DNA of 64,000 nucleotides from Miscanthus floridulus (lineage: Eukaryota > Streptophyta > Magnoliopsida > Poales > Poaceae). The notes under the pieces are model-generated. The model was not told the origin of the DNA. It saw only the letters and a program-made list of their open reading frames with translations, and did no database searches. How positions within the stretch are numbered: the stretch's first letter is position 1; every line of letters begins with the position of its first letter. The stretch covers positions 96,505,316-96,569,315 of the forward strand of contig NC_089581.1 of assembly GCF_019320115.1 (NCBI RefSeq), in the 5' to 3' direction. Below, one piece after another: positions 11,028 to 24,135 of this stretch. A program made the translations under genes and the position numbers.

Positions 11028-13530
11028 TCAGTTCTTGCTTGATGGGGTGCCCAATCCCGGAGAAGTGGATGCAGAGGGCTGCTCTTTCTTTGGCCTCCAC
11101 ACCATCTTGTTTGTTCTCAATGGTGTAGTGATGGACTTTGGACCTTCTTCTTTTGGTTTCCACACTATTTTGTTCTTCTTTGGTGGTGTGGAAACGGCTT
11201 TTGGGGTCTTTTCTTTTGTCATTTTAACCTTCTTTTGCTCCAGCTTCATTTTGATTTTTGTGTTCTTTTTCACAAGCCTGTCCACCATTTGTGGTTGGAT
11301 ATGGAACTTCCTTAGGCCTTGTGGGTTTGGCCTGTATTTGATACAGATCATGGAGCATTGCTCCTTCCTAGGCCTGCATGTAAATTTTTCTTCGATACCA
11401 TTGATATTGAAGCGGATTTCTCTAGCTCCAACATCAATTTGAGCTCCTGCTAGTGCTCAAGAAGGGTCACCCAAGGATGAGGGTCAATTCTTTAGTGACC
11501 TTCATGTTGAGCACCACAAAGTCGACAGGGATGTAGCAATCCTAGATTTTCACAAGAATGTCTTCGGCTATCCCTGCTGAGTAGCGGACCATCGAATTGG
11601 CCAGCTGAAGCATTCATTGGTGTTGGCATCAATTGCGTGAGGTTTAGCTTGTCGAAAATTGCCTTAGGCATAATGCATATGCTAGCCCTAAGGTCGCACA
11701 AGGCTTGGTCAAAGTATTGGATGTCGATGGAACATAAGATTGTGGGGCACCGAGGATCCTTTTTCTTTTTAGGGAAGTCGAGTATAGCAGCAGCTACACT
11801 CTTCTATCAGCATGATGACCTCCATGGATGGTAGTGGTTGCTTATTATTGATGATGTCCTTGATGTACTTGGCATAGGAAGGAACATGTAAGATGTTCAT
11901 TAAGGGGGCGCTTACATGAATCATCTCGATCATCTCAACAAAACAAGCAAATTGCTCGTCCATGGCCTACTTGTGGTTCCTTGTGGGAAACAACAGGTAG
12001 CTAGTGTCAACGAAGTCTTTTGGTGCCATCTCCTCTTTTTGTTCCTTTTCTTTTTCTTTTGTTGAAGGTTTGGCCTCCTAGGTGGTCTATTGCCTTTCCT
12101 ATAGACTGGTTAGGGTTTGGTGGATCACAAGTGGTCTTACCACCCCTTGTGGTCACCGCTTTTACATTTTCACGAGAATTTTTAGGTTGAGCAGGAATTT
12201 TTCCATTACTATCAATAGGAATTGCAGGTAGCTATTTGAGCTAGTTGTGTTTCTATCATGTTATTAAAGATCAATTGGTTTTTAATAGCAGAAGTTAAGC
12301 CTTTGATTTGAGAATTTATATTTTTGAGAATTTTATCATTGGTTGTAAGCTTTTTAGTTAGACTTTCATTTATTTTGGCTTGGCCAAATACCAAGTCATT
12401 TAAAGAAGGTTGATTCGAATTGTAGTTGAAATTGAAGTTTGAATTACCTTACGGGCGGGATTGGTTATTCCACCCGTTATTACCGGATTGGCAAACCTAG
12501 TTGTTCATGAAGGCAGCTTCTTCGTGGGTTTTGGGGCAATCATTCCCTGAATGGCCAATGTTTCCATAGACTTCACACGTCATGTGTGAGTCCATGGCTT
12601 GGACGGTGCCCATCATGGCATCTTTATCTTGGGCTCATTCCTCCAGTCATTTCATCAAAAGATCTATTTTTATGGAAAGCATATCCATCTCCTTCACGGT
12701 ACCCATTCCTTTTTGTGTTTTCCTTTCCTCCCCCCAGCTTTGATTTGACACCATTTTATTGATGAGACCTATGGATCCATCAATGGTGAGAGAAAGCAAG
12801 GCATCTCCAGCAGCACCATCGAGGTGGCCCCTAGACATGGGTATTAATCCATCATAAAAATTTTGGAGCACTAACTAGTTTTCAATCCCATGGTGCGAGT
12901 ATGCTTGGATGTAGCCCTGCAGCCTCTCCCATGGCTCGGGAATAGTCTCCATGGAGCTTTGCTGGAAGTTCGAAATTCATCCCCTTAGGGCATTGGTTTT
13001 GCCCATGGGGAAGAACTTGGTGAGGAATGTCGTGGAACATTTGTCCCACTCTTGATAGCTTCCTTTTCCTTATGAAACCACTGCTTCACCTTCCCCGAGA
13101 GGGAGAAGAGAAACAAGCGGAGCCTGATGCTCTCAGGTGTGACGTCCTTGATGACAATCATGTCACACAACTCGAGGAAGTGTTGGAGATGCATGTTCAC
13201 ATCCTCGCTTGGCGAACCATGGAATTGGTTTGCCTACACCATTGTGATGATGCCGGTATAGAGCTCAATGTTCCCATCCCCAATGTTGATAGCGGGCCCA
13301 ATGGGCACATTGGCAACAGTGGGGGTGGAGTAGTCACGGAGGGTCTTGGCCATGATTGGAGTAGCGGATGGTGCGGGGGTGACTAGTTTGACTATTGGTG
13401 GAGTGGCAAAAGAACAAGTGGCATGGGACCATTTCTTCCTTATGAGTGCCTCTGGATTTTCGATGTAGTTTTCCAACAGTTTGTAACCGGCCATACACCA
13501 TCCTATTTTCATCCACAATAGGAGAAAATA
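11028..13530 (-). pseudogene. gag: Athila-like gag-protease pseudogene
   Basis: Read right to left. The N-terminal segment carries RDYSTPTVANVPIGPAINIG (about 13330). It is followed by MNMHLQHFLELCDMIVIKDV (13200) and LRLFLFSLSGKVKQWF, the retrotransposon gag core. LQNFYDGL....LDGAAGDALLSL follows at 12870, as in Athila gags. A zinc knuckle near 12570 reads CEVYGNIGHSGNDC and has lost its second Cys. The protease lies at 11701-11380: CDLRASICIMPKAIFDKL is the family motif with the usual Gly replaced by Arg. After the protease a lysine-rich tail ends at 11028. Stops and shifts interrupt it near 13518, 12985, 12640, 12480, 12212 and 11490. No pol follows. Confidence 0.85.
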
Positions 13531-13616
13531 AGCAAAGTTAGCCTACATAAATAATGGCTACCTTACATGCATATTATCATGAACATGTCCTACTAGATTC
13601 TTTAATCAATATGCCT

Positions 13617-13634
13617 TCCCCGACAACGGTGCTA
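13617..13634 (-). other. Primer binding site, tRNA-Asp type
   Basis: The minus strand reads TAGCACCGTTGTCGGGGA, three changes from the TGGCGCCGTTGCCGGGGA site used by Athila/Tat elements. It sits between the 5' LTR (from 13643) and gag. Confidence 0.75.
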
Positions 13635-13642
13635 GAAATGCT

Positions 13643-13795
13643 TGTTGGCATTTCTAAACACAATCACCAAGTATGGAGATAGAATCCATCCCTAGCAATG
13701 GCGCTAGAAATGCTTGGTATTTCTTAGCATCATCACTAATGATTAGCAATGCCACTAAGTAATAGCCTTGATAGTTCCTTAACAATTTTAGATAT
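13643..13795 (-). repeat. Athila-like 5' LTR, inner fragment
   Basis: Colinear with 7595-7770 of the 3' LTR. It ends in GATAT (13791-13795), the left target duplication of the Tat-like insertion. The rest of the LTR continues at 24609. Confidence 0.85.
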
Positions 13796-13935
13796 TGTGG
13801 GGGGTACGACCCTAGATACCCTTGGTAGACCACATGGGCTACACCCCTAGGGGTGGCCTAGCCCATGAGATGAAGCCTTGCAGGGCATGACTCTGCTTGG
13901 TGCCTCCTGCAAGATACTAGGAAGATACTAGGGTA
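13796..13935 (+). repeat. Truncated 5' LTR of the Tat-like element
   Basis: Matches the first about 130 bases of the 3' LTR at 24136. Similarity ends at 'aggaagatacta', where the sequence jumps into the gag leader. Roughly 330 bases of LTR plus the primer site have been deleted. Confidence 0.8.
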
Positions 13936-13953
13936 GAGCTAGGGGCAACCATA

Positions 13954-14960
13954 GTGAACACCATCGCAAACATGACTAGGAGGTCGACCAAGATGTCTGA
14001 GTGCACCTCAACAATCTCTGTGATGCACGATGATGTATTGACGAATGCCGCTTCGGCCACCATGAAGAAGAAGTACGCCGCTGCTAGGAGTACGAGCAAG
14101 AGTACGGTAACCCGGACTCAGCTCTCAAGCCGCTCAACGCCAACAATGCTGTTGATGACGGTGTCAACAACCCCAAAAGGCCCCCAGCATTCACGAGGGC
14201 GCTCCGAACACTTCAGTGGCCCCATGGTTTTAAAATCACTGGGTTAAGCCCTATGAAGGAAGGATGAACCCAACACAGTGGCTATAGACCCCCAGACTCC
14301 ATTGAATCCTAGGAAGAGTTGAAAAAGTCTTCACCGACAATTATATGGCTATGTGTACTCGGCCGAGCACCAAGCATGATCTCAATCGCATCAACCAGAA
14401 GCTGTCTGAGCTTCTTCATAGCTACATCAGACGCTTTTCCAAGATGAGGAATTCTATTCCCAACATCATGGAAGCTAAGGTCATCACTGCCTTCATTCGA
14501 GGACTCCATCACTGTGAGCTTTGCTCCAAGTTCAACCGTAAGCCGCCCATAGGGATCGGTGAGATGATCACGACCACCAACCAGTACGCCGACACCGAGG
14601 AAGCCGAGGTGCGCTTCAATGAGGATGTAGGCACTCGTCGCCCAACATGTCGCTACGATGACCGCCCCGACAACCGATGCCACAACGACCGCCACTACGA
14701 CAACCATAGTTACCATCATGACAGCGGCCGTGATCGGCCAGAAGGACCCAAGTCTGGTCAAAATCGCCGCCGCCGGCTAGACCACATCGTCGCCACCATT
14801 AATGAACCTCATGCCAAGCACAACTATGATGAGTAGTACAAGAAGATCCTCGATGGCCTATGCCCTCTCCACAAGAACGCCAAGCATAAAATGAAGGACT
14901 GCCTCGGCTTGGCTAAGGAGTTCCAAGACAAAAAAGCTAGACGACAACACCAACGATGGA
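13954..14960 (+). pseudogene. gag: Tat-like gag pseudogene
   Basis: A gag core is readable at 14345-14836: ELLHSYIRRFSKMRNSIPNI, then VITAFIRGLHHCELCSKFNR, then an Arg/Asp/His-rich tail. Near 14866 a Cys-His cluster (CPLHKNAKHKMKDC) matches the knuckle-like motif of Tat gags. The segment before 14345 is low in recognisable motifs. Stops are at 14246, 14834 and in the leader. The gag precedes the protease by about 280 bases. Confidence 0.75.
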
Positions 14961-15236
14961 GCTGAAGGCCGCTGTCAACCTAGGGGCAATAACAATGCCT
15001 TCTAGGATCACGACAAGGTGGTTGCCACCATCTTCGGGGGCCTTGCCTCCACTGAGAGCAGAAGAGAATGGAAGCTCGCCGTCCGATGGGTGGTCGCCAA
15101 CACTATGGAAGATGTCATCGCCAACCCCAGCTATCACCCATGGTCCAAGGTACCCATCACCTTTAGCAGGGCTGACCAGTGGGTGGACATCCCCTACATA
15201 GGGCATTTCCCCCTCATCCTCGATGCAACCATCTAG

Positions 15237-18115
15237 AAAGTGCTTTTCATAAAAGTGCTCGTTGATGGTGGGAGCGCTCTGAATCTCCTCTTCGCCGGAG
15301 CCCTAAAGGAGTTGGGCCTTAGGATAATAGATCTCACAGCCCCAGACTCCTTCTGGGGTGTGGTACCTAGCAAGGCATCCAAACTGCTTGGAGAGATCAC
15401 CCTACCAATACAGTTCGACACGGCAAGCAACTACCGCATTGAGCATATCAACTTCTACATCGTCGACTTCAACACCGCCTATCACGCCATACTTGGTCGG
15501 CTAGCTATGGCCAAGTTCATGGCTGTACCGCACTATGCTTACCTAGTGCTGAAGATGCCTTCTCCTATAGGAGTCCTAGCCTTGCGCCTAGGAGACAGAG
15601 AGTCTCGCCCTCGCTGAAGCCACCAACCTCTCCATCCAGATGGCCAGTGTGGTCACCGACGCCAAGATGGTGCTCACTGATGACTTGGAGATCCGATTGT
15701 TGGAGCCTCCTCGTGCCTTTGCCAAGTCCAAGGAAACCAAGGAGGTCGGCCTCGGCCTCGATGACCCCTCCAAGACCATGAAGATTGGGGCTCACCTCGA
15801 CCCCAAATAGGAAAGCGCGCTTGTCTCCTTCCTACGTGCCAACATCAACGTCTTTGCTTGGAAACCTACAGACATGCAGGGGGTACTACAGGAGAAGATC
15901 GAGCACTCCTTGAATGTCTCGCCGACCGCCAAATCGATCAAGCAGAAACTATGCTAATTCACGCCAAACAAGAAGGAGGCTATTAGGGTAGAAATAAAAT
16001 AGCTCCTAGCTACCAGATTTATAAAAGAAGTGTATCATCCTGAGTGGTTAGCAAACCCTGTTCTCGTTCAAAAAAAAGAATAAAGAATGGAGAATGTGTG
16101 TTGATTACACTGATCTTAACAAACACTGCCCTAAAGACCCCTTCGGTCTGCCTCGCATAGATGAGGTTGTAGACTCCACCGCAAGATGCAAACTACTCTC
16201 CTTCCTCGACTGTTACTCCGACTATCACCAGATCTCCTTCAAGGAAGAAGACCAGATCAAGACGTCATTCATCACGCCCTTCAGTGCGTACTGCTACACC
16301 ACCATGTCCTTCGGGCTCAAGAACACCAGAGCGACCTATCAAAGGGCCATCCAGATGTGCCTCGATCAATAGATTAGCCGCAATGTTGAAGCTTACATCG
16401 ACGATGTGGTTGTCAAGTCTAAGACCGGTGATAATCTTATCGCCGACCTCGAGGAAATGTTTGCCAACCTAAAAAGGTACCGATGGAAGCTGAACCCTTC
16501 AAAGTGCATCTTTGGAGTTCCATCCGATATACTGCTGGGCTACATCATCAGCGCCCATGGCATCGAGCCTAAACCCGACAAGGTCTTTGCCATTACCAAC
16601 ATGAAATGGCCAACATGCATTAAGGATATACATAAGCTTACAGGATGCATGGCTACTCTAAGCCACTTCATATCATGCCTCGGCAAAAAGGGCTACCTTT
16701 CTTCAAACTCCTCAAGGCCTCCGAGCGCTTTTCCTAGTCAGAGGAGGCAGATACAGCTTTCGAGCAGCTCAAGTTGTTCCTAACAAGGCCTCTGATCATG
16801 ATGGCACCATGGCCCGATGAAACTCTCCTGATCTACATCACCACTACTTCTCGCATTGTCAGCACAGCCATCGTCGTCGAACATGAGGAGGTCGGGCATG
16901 CCTATAAGGTGCAACATCCAGTATACTTCATCAGCGAGGTCCTTAATGAGCCTAAGACTCGTTATCCTCAGGTCCAAAAGCTGCTATATGGCATTCTGAT
17001 TATGTCACGCAAGCTCCGCCACTACTTTGAGTATTACAAGATCACCATGGTCATCGAGTTCCTATAGGGGACATTCTTCGCAACAAAGAGGCCAACAACC
17101 GCATCATCAAGTGGGCTATCGAGCTTGGCACTTACTCCATTGAATTTAGAAGTAGGCCTACCATCAAGTCTCAGGCGCTCGCTGATTTCGTCACTGAGTG
17201 GATAGAGATTCAAGAGCCCATCGCTGCTACCTGCCCTGAGCACTGGGTGATGTACTTTGACGGTGCTCTCAACATCAATGGTGCTGGTGCAGGCATTCTG
17301 TTCATCACGCCAACCAAGGATAAGCTCCGATACGTTCTCTGGATACATTTTCTGGCCTCCAACAATGCTGCCGAATATGAGGCATGTCTTCACGGACTTC
17401 GTATAGCCATTGAGCTCGGCGTCAAATGCATCATGGTATACGGGGACTCCGCACTGGTCATCAACTAGCTCAACAAAGACTGGTCCTGCTACAGTGAGAA
17501 GATGGATGCATACTACACTAAAATCAGGAAGCTTGAAGGGAAGTTCTACGGTATCGAGTATCACCACATGGCATGAGATCAAAATCAGCTCGCCGACCAC
17601 CTATCCAAGTTAGGCTCCTCTCGCGCCGTGATTCCATTGGGGGTCTTCATTCAAGATCTTTTGGCGCCATCCATTAAAGAAGAGAAGGAAGTGCAGGAAA
17701 TTCCCCCGCCGAGCAGCTGGTACTTATGGTACCTTCGCCGGCCACCGATTGGAGGGAATAGTTCATCAAGTACCTCACCAGCGCTGAAGTACTCGCCGAT
17801 AAGATTGAAACCGAACGCCTAATCCATAGAAGTAAGCATTACGTGCTGGTGGATGACAACTTGATGAGGAAAAGTGCCAAGGAAGGGATACTATAGAAAT
17901 GCATCACCCAAGAAGGAGTGAAGCTACTTCTTGAAATTCACTCTAGTTCCTACGGCAATCACGCGGCCTCGAGAAACCTAGTCGGCAAAGCTTTCTGAGC
18001 TAGTTTTTACTGGCCCACGACCATCTCCGATGTCGAAGAGCTCGTCCGACGTTGTGAAGGATGTCAATTTTTTGCCAAGCAAATACATGTGCCGGCACAA
18101 GAGCTACAAACCATC
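15237..18115 (+). pseudogene. pol: Tat-like pol pseudogene (PR-RT-RNaseH-INT start)
   Basis: The protease at 15240-15616 has VLVDGGSALN at its active site and ILGR near 15490, usual for Tat. Reverse transcriptase lies at 15950-16500: MCVDYTDLNKHCPKDPFGLP, then TTMSFGLKNTRATYQR, and the catalytic block reads AYIDDVVVKS near 16393. The RT-linked RNase H is at 16780-17065. The second, Tat-type RNase H at 17247-17560 starts MYFDGALNINGAGAG and has NNAAEYEACLHGL. The integrase zinc finger lies at 17880-18090: HSSSYGNHAAS and CEGCQFF keep the H, H, C and C ligands. The core D,D,E region is absent; the sequence is cut at 18116 by a CACTA-like insertion. In-frame stops include 15808, 15957, 16000, 16372, 17066, 17467 and 17894. 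Confidence 0.85.
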
Positions 18116-21100
18116 CACTACACCACAACACCATATCATCGTCAGACATCTGATGCTAAAACTTTTTTATCGATTGATGATCTAACGCTAAAGATAACTC
18201 ACAGACAATCTAACGCTAATTCTCCATTTAGAGATTAACTGTCTGTTGCTAAAGGTAATCATCTTTAACATCGAACTATTTGTGACAGAACCACCCAATT
18301 TAGACAAGATTAAGTCCGGCTGTCCCCGCTAACACGTTGACATGCGCATACTTTCACTTATATAAACCCAGTAGTCCACTGAGTGTCACGTAGGACCTCG
18401 GTAAATCAACATCACAACCAAGATCGTGTGATTAAGCAAATACACATCACATATGTAGAGTTGTAGCGGAAATAATATTACAAATGGTTTCACAATTAAT
18501 AGTATAAGTTTGGGTTTCAAAACCGATTAGTGAAAACAACATTGCTTTCAATGGATTACATTAATATAAGTTCCAAATACATTCCTAGCATAAGTGACAT
18601 CCCCAGATAAAAGCATATAGATGAGAAATAATATAGAGTCACCGAGCCCACTGGCGGTTAGCCACCATCTTCAGCAGGCCAAAACCTCACCTGCAACATG
18701 GTGGGATAAGCCCTGAGTACTCGAATGTACTCAACTAGACTTACCCGTCATAAACCAGAAATAAAATTGACTCCATGGGGTATGCAAGGCTTTATAAGTG
18801 GAGGTAGCTTGACAACATTTTGCATAAAAAGCGATTAACTCAATTATACAATTATAATTCTATCATCAAGTTAATTATAACTATGCATCTCTGGATTAGC
18901 AATTATCCTATGCCAAACATGTGGTATATCATTTTAGAGCATACAATAGTAACCATAGCAGGTATAGTAATTCCATGCTTATCTGAACCATCATATTCCA
19001 TAATACAATTACTATGATGTTGGGGCTAGCCAAGTTTCTCACTATCCGGGAGAGACAGCGATTCGAATCAATTTCAACCAGCTGGGAATTTATTCCTAAC
19101 ACAAACCCAGACATACCTGCGCCAAGGTAGTCTTAGGTCACCTTTGGTACAACTCAGGTACACATTTCGCAGGTTCGCCCAGCGTCGTACAATTAGGGAT
19201 AACCATCTGCCAGGATGTTTAGGACTACCCTACCCTTGGGCTCATGTCTGGCTTCCCCGCACATCCTTACTACCATCTAGAGTGCGCACTCTTATAGAGC
19301 GAGGCCCGGCCTGAGTTGAGCTACTCGGCTTCATGATCAGAATGAGTTATCTAGCCAGCTAAGTGATAGGCATGCGTTCAATCTTATCAAAAGTGCCAAC
19401 AACGGTACGGTCCTTAATCGGCACAGATGGAATCACATGAGTCAACCTACGCATAGACTCCGCCCGGCCTCGATTTACATTACCCCATTGTTCTTTTCCA
19501 CGACAGCAAATATAGCCAACCATGCTTTAGTATCCACCTATATCTCACAGGTGACAGGAAATCACCCGACTTCTACCAGTCTAAGCATGGCTAAGCATAT
19601 ATTCGATCCTGGACCTACACAGGGTTAAAGGTGTATATATCTGGATAAGGTAGTTCCATGCATCAAGTGTTTCCCGACAACTCCTATAACCTAATGCATC
19701 AATCATAAAGGATTCAAGTATTATTTTGTAAAACACTGGGAGACTTAGAATGCTCTGGGGCTTGCCTGGAATCCAACACTAGGTCAGTGTTTGTTAGATG
19801 ACACTCGCTTGGTGAGCATCTCCTGTTCAGACATGTACTCTAGGGGGTCCTTCCATCTTCGGGATAGGTCCACCATACACCGTCTTCGGGTTTGGTTCCA
19901 ACCTCATGTCCTTCACATGGTTCATCTAGCGTACCTAGATGAGATGCAAGATGCAAGTGCATGAGTAGGAAGAATGGTAATATGAGATGCAGCACATAAT
20001 AGCATTCAAGGTAAACATAAGATCATGCAAGACATAGGCACCTAGAGTTATTTAACTAGATATCACACAACCTATTATAGAGGGATAGTAAGCATATTAG
20101 GCATGGCACACAAGTGGACTTAAGTTCAGATATTGCACCCATGCATCGATCAAGAACTAACCAACATGTTTAGCTAAACAAGAGCAAGCTAAAGCAATCA
20201 CTTAGCACATGTATAGAAATCTAGACAGCAGCACAGTAGGCACTTATTTTATCCATAACTGGAGATCCAAACATCCAAAGAAGGTGATTCTAGACATTAT
20301 AGTAAGCTTATTAAATTATCTAAAACATGTTTATTAACCTCACAAGGTGATTCCACTATTAACAAGGTCAATCAAGCACAATTGAGCACCTCTGTCCAGA
20401 CTTGGACAGATTCTGCTATGCAACTTAGCAAGCTTATAACTAGAGCTCTACAACATCAAAAGGGGTGATCTTTAACAATTTGGAAAGCTCATGAAAGTAA
20501 CTACACTTCTTCAATTATGTCCAAGACATGATTCAAAGCATAGCTAAGTCAAACAACACAATCATTCAGATCTGTACAGGGAGCATGCAAAATCTGACCA
20601 TGAACTTACAAACTCTATAGCTCCTAAATTATCAGACCTATGGCCATGAAAATTTATCACAAGCTAGATTATGAAATTATCTACAACTTTGGTACTCATT
20701 ACAACCACAGAAAACATTATTTACACCACGAAAACGATTGCACAAGCAAAACTGCACATGCAGCCCAAACAGCAGTGGTACAGAAAACTGATAGGAACTT
20801 CAGAGAGGCATAACTGGAGTTCTAGACCTCCAACAAACATGAATCATAACTTTTTTTAAAATATTAGGAAGTCACCTACAACTTTATTATTCTCATATTA
20901 AGATGATTCTACAGCTAGCAAGGTCAATTAATCCAATAATTGCATCTCTATCCAAAACATAGACAGAAACTAACATACCACTTTAAACAACTATAACTGG
21001 AGTTCTACATGTCCAATAAATGTGGTTCTGGACTTTTTAGAAATATTAGAAAATGTTAAACAACTTTGTTGTAGATACCTAAAGCTAATTCGACCATTAA

Positions 21101-23583
21101 GAAGGCCCCACAATACCAACAAGGCAATCCTGTCTGGGTTTGGGCAGAAACAGCCACAGAGATTTAAGAAAGTATAACTCAAGATCTACTTAACCAAAAA
21201 TCATGATATTTAGTTTTTTGAAAATATTAATAAAATTAATACAAATCATGTATTTTCATGAAGTCATGATTCATAACTTAACTGTGCCAATTAATTCAAT
21301 CTTGCAAACCTATTCAGAATAGGGGCAATGCAACACATGGCATTTGTTATTTTTATAACTCTTAAACCATCAAACCTAAACTCTTGACATTTTTACCAGA
21401 CATCAACCATCACATTATTAGCACTACATAAAAAGTTCACATTTATTGGAGCACAACAACTGCAGTTATGAAAAAGACAAGACACAACTATTATTAAGAA
21501 CCCAACTGCACAAATTGATTTTCACAGCAAAAACTTTAAACTAAATCATGCTATATTATAGATGTAGTGTATAGATAATTTCACAAGGATTCCAAAAAGT
21601 TCTCATTTACTATTTTACGATTTTTCTACTAATTACTATGAATTTTCAAACTGATCATTCAAATCTGCAAAAATCAAAGAAAAGGACTGTAAATCTTGCA
21701 TCGGGGTCCCTGCAGAAAACTAAAATCAAATATCAGCGATCGACCCTTCTTGTCACTATTCACCAGAGTCATGGATTCGCACTTAGACCCCACCCTTTTC
21801 CCATATTCAAGCGTGAGGTCCTTCACTTCATCAAACGAACAGCGAGCAGGGGATGGCCGGCGGGGAGGCCGGAATCCGGCCGGAGGAGGGCCGGCGGCGA
21901 CAGAGAATGGTAGAACGAGCACCACCGAGCCCACGAGCATCCAGGGGAAAAGGAGCGGCGCACACTGGAGAAGACACCATTGTGCACGGGAGAGACAGAG
22001 GGGGCTTGAAAGACAAGCGAGGGGCGGTGGCCGTGGAGCTTAGTGGTGGCAGCCATGGTGGCTCCGCGCTGGTGCAGCCAGAGGGCGAGCGAGAGCCTAG
22101 GCGAGCGCGAGGAGGAGCAGAGAGCGAGTGCGGGATGCCAGGGTAGCTCGGGCTTCTGCATTTGGAGGCGCAGGGAGCAGGGCGGCGCGTGGCGCTGAGG
22201 TGGGATGCACGACAGCAATGGGGGCGCGCTCTGCTGCATGGGCGACACGTCGACCCTCTGCCGAACACCTGGCGCGCGTCAGTGTGGGCGAGGTGGGGAG
22301 CCAATTTTGTCCGCTTCCGAGCCAAATCAGACATTGGGCCAAAAACGAAGTTTGCTCAACTCTGATTACTCTCCAACTTTGATTAAGTGCACATGGTCAT
22401 TAGATCTCTTCATCAGTGGGTAATTAAGCCACAAACTGCTAGTGTCAACGTATTGACAGCAACAAGCAAACATTCAAATTGATGGTGAAAACAAGGTCAA
22501 GCTGGTACCATCTTTTTACATGCTCTTTTCCGTGAACTTAGCTCCAACTTTTATTTTTGGGTCAAGTCAAGTTGCTCAACAAAATTTGGAGAACGCGGAA
22601 TGCCAATGTCGTTGCTTAGTGAAACTCCAGACTTGGAATATTTCTAAGTCCAAAAACAGCCGCTGATTCAATCTTCGAGCCTCTATTTGACTTCGTTCCA
22701 AGTTTATCTGGCTCTTGGTCCAAAATCAAAGTTTGTTCTACTCCACTCAAACTTCAACTTTGATTTAAGGTGCAACTCCATGCAAGCACTGTAAGCCATA
22801 TTTCAAACCAAGTCAAAGTAGCAGCATGGTAAAGCTTAAATTAGAGTTCTTGACCGATTGAGGCATTTTCTTGACCTTTGCTCAACATGAACCCTTCATG
22901 AGTTTTGTTGTAGATTTCAATTAGAGTCATTTGGGCAAGGTAGCAAGGTTCAGGTGATGATCTATAATTCCATTCACTTAATAAAGCAATCCAAGAAAGA
23001 TTACAACTTATCATTTCATGTGACTTTTTGATTCCAAACTTCACGAAGCTTTTCCAATCATCCTTGTGGGTGGAAATTGATGTGAGGCACATGAAAGAAG
23101 CACCTTCAACATTACTTAGGTATATATATCTAAAACGGTCCAATAAGCAAGCAAAGGCGTGTTGCTCAAGTTTAAGTTGGAGCTCGCTCTTGTAGATTTG
23201 ATCTTGACACGTTCATCACCACTTAACATGTCATGTTTGAGCTCAAACCCATTGCTTAACTAGTGACAAAAGCCTAGGGTGTTACACTATCTATGGCTGA
23301 AAACAAGTATAGCATCAATCCGTTTGTCGCTAAAAAAAGGGCCCCACCTTGCTCACGTGCCCACTTACATTGAGCTCACGCGCCCACTTGCATTTGGCAT
23401 TGGCGCCCGGTTTTCAACTTTGGTGCCTATCTTTTAGTATTGGCGCATGTAGGAATAGAAAAGGCAGTGAAAAAAATAAAAAACACAAAACCACCTAGAC
23501 CTAAATGCTCCATACGCGGCCAGCACCCCACCCCATCGCGGCAGTACGCGCCGCCCACGCTCGCACGATTTTTCTTTAGTTGA
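18116..23583 (+). mobile_element. Putative small CACTA-like element carrying a solo LTR
   Basis: The left end CACTACACCACAACACC breaks the integrase frame at 18116. It is followed by short repeated words such as 'tctaacgctaa' and 'tctgttgctaaa', like CACTA subterminal repeats. Similar words (tttgtcgctaaa) resume at 23328 beyond the solo LTR. Without that LTR the segment would be about 460 bases. The right end is unclear: 'tttctttagttg' near 23572-23583 could be a worn 3' terminus, and flanking ATC/ATT could be a worn 3-bp duplication. Tat integrase core does not resume after it, so a deletion also occurred. No coding capacity. Confidence 0.42.
18281..23286 (-). mobile_element. Del/Tekay-type solo LTR, 5.0 kb
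   Basis: On the minus strand it starts TGTAACACCCTAGG (23286) and ends TTCTGTCACA (18281), the same terminal pattern as the Gypsy element at 47199. Flanks are CTATT (18276-18280) and CTATC (23287-23291), a target duplication with one mismatch. No internal domain is present, so unequal recombination between two LTRs is the simplest origin. A G/C-rich block at 21840-22340 opens several ORFs on both strands. None has a recognisable domain and I treat them as compositional. The length is large for an LTR but known for Del/Tekay elements. Confidence 0.85.
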
Positions 23584-24135
23584 TTGTTGTTTCTGACCCT
23601 GGCACATCATGACCATGTCACCTACTATCAGGCTCGGGGACTAAGTGGGCACACGTCACCTACTGTCATTTTGAGGCTATGCCTAGGGACTAGCAGTCTG
23701 CTCGACTGGTCTTCTATTATTTTTCTACTTTGGACCCTAGCACCACATGATTATGTCATCTACTGTCAGGCTCGGGGACTAAGTGGGCACACTTCACCTT
23801 GCAGTGAGTGTGTTTGCTTTAATCTAGAAGACTCCACGCCTATTGAAGCTGAAGAAGACTATCTCCTTTTCTCATGGTCAGACTCTAAGTGGGCACACTT
23901 GGTCCACTGTGAAGAAATTTTTTATTCTTAACTTGAGCTCCTTACACCCTTATGGCAAGCCGTACTTGGGTTACCTGCTCGACGATGGTTCACGCTACTC
24001 AGAAACTGCTCACAACTGCTTGGTAATTCATCACGGTGGTTGGACCATGAGTTTGACTACTCGGCTTTGTTCGCACCTGCTCGGACAAGCTCAAGATGGC
24101 GTTGCACAATGGGTACAAGGCGCTCGGGGACTAGC
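23584..24135 (+). repeat. Tat-like 3' spacer with direct repeats
   Basis: Non-coding region before the 3' LTR. A unit of about 125 bases with 'caggctcggggactaagtgg' occurs near 23628 and again near 23768. Partial copies ('ctaagtgggcacac') recur at 23886, and 'gctcggggactagc' directly precedes the LTR as the polypurine-tract position. Confidence 0.7.

Noticed and set aside
11017..11442. Plus-strand 141-codon ORF
   Set aside because: It is the antisense of the Athila-like protease tail, whose minus-strand reading matches the family.
14309..14761. 150-codon minus-strand ORF
   Set aside because: Antisense shadow of the Tat-like gag.
17034..17600. 188-codon minus-strand ORF
   Set aside because: Antisense shadow of the Tat-type RNase H, which has clear motifs on the plus strand.
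21638..22382. Cluster of long ORFs on both strands
   Set aside because: They lie in the G/C-rich block of a solo LTR, overlap in all frames and have no domain. Composition explains them.
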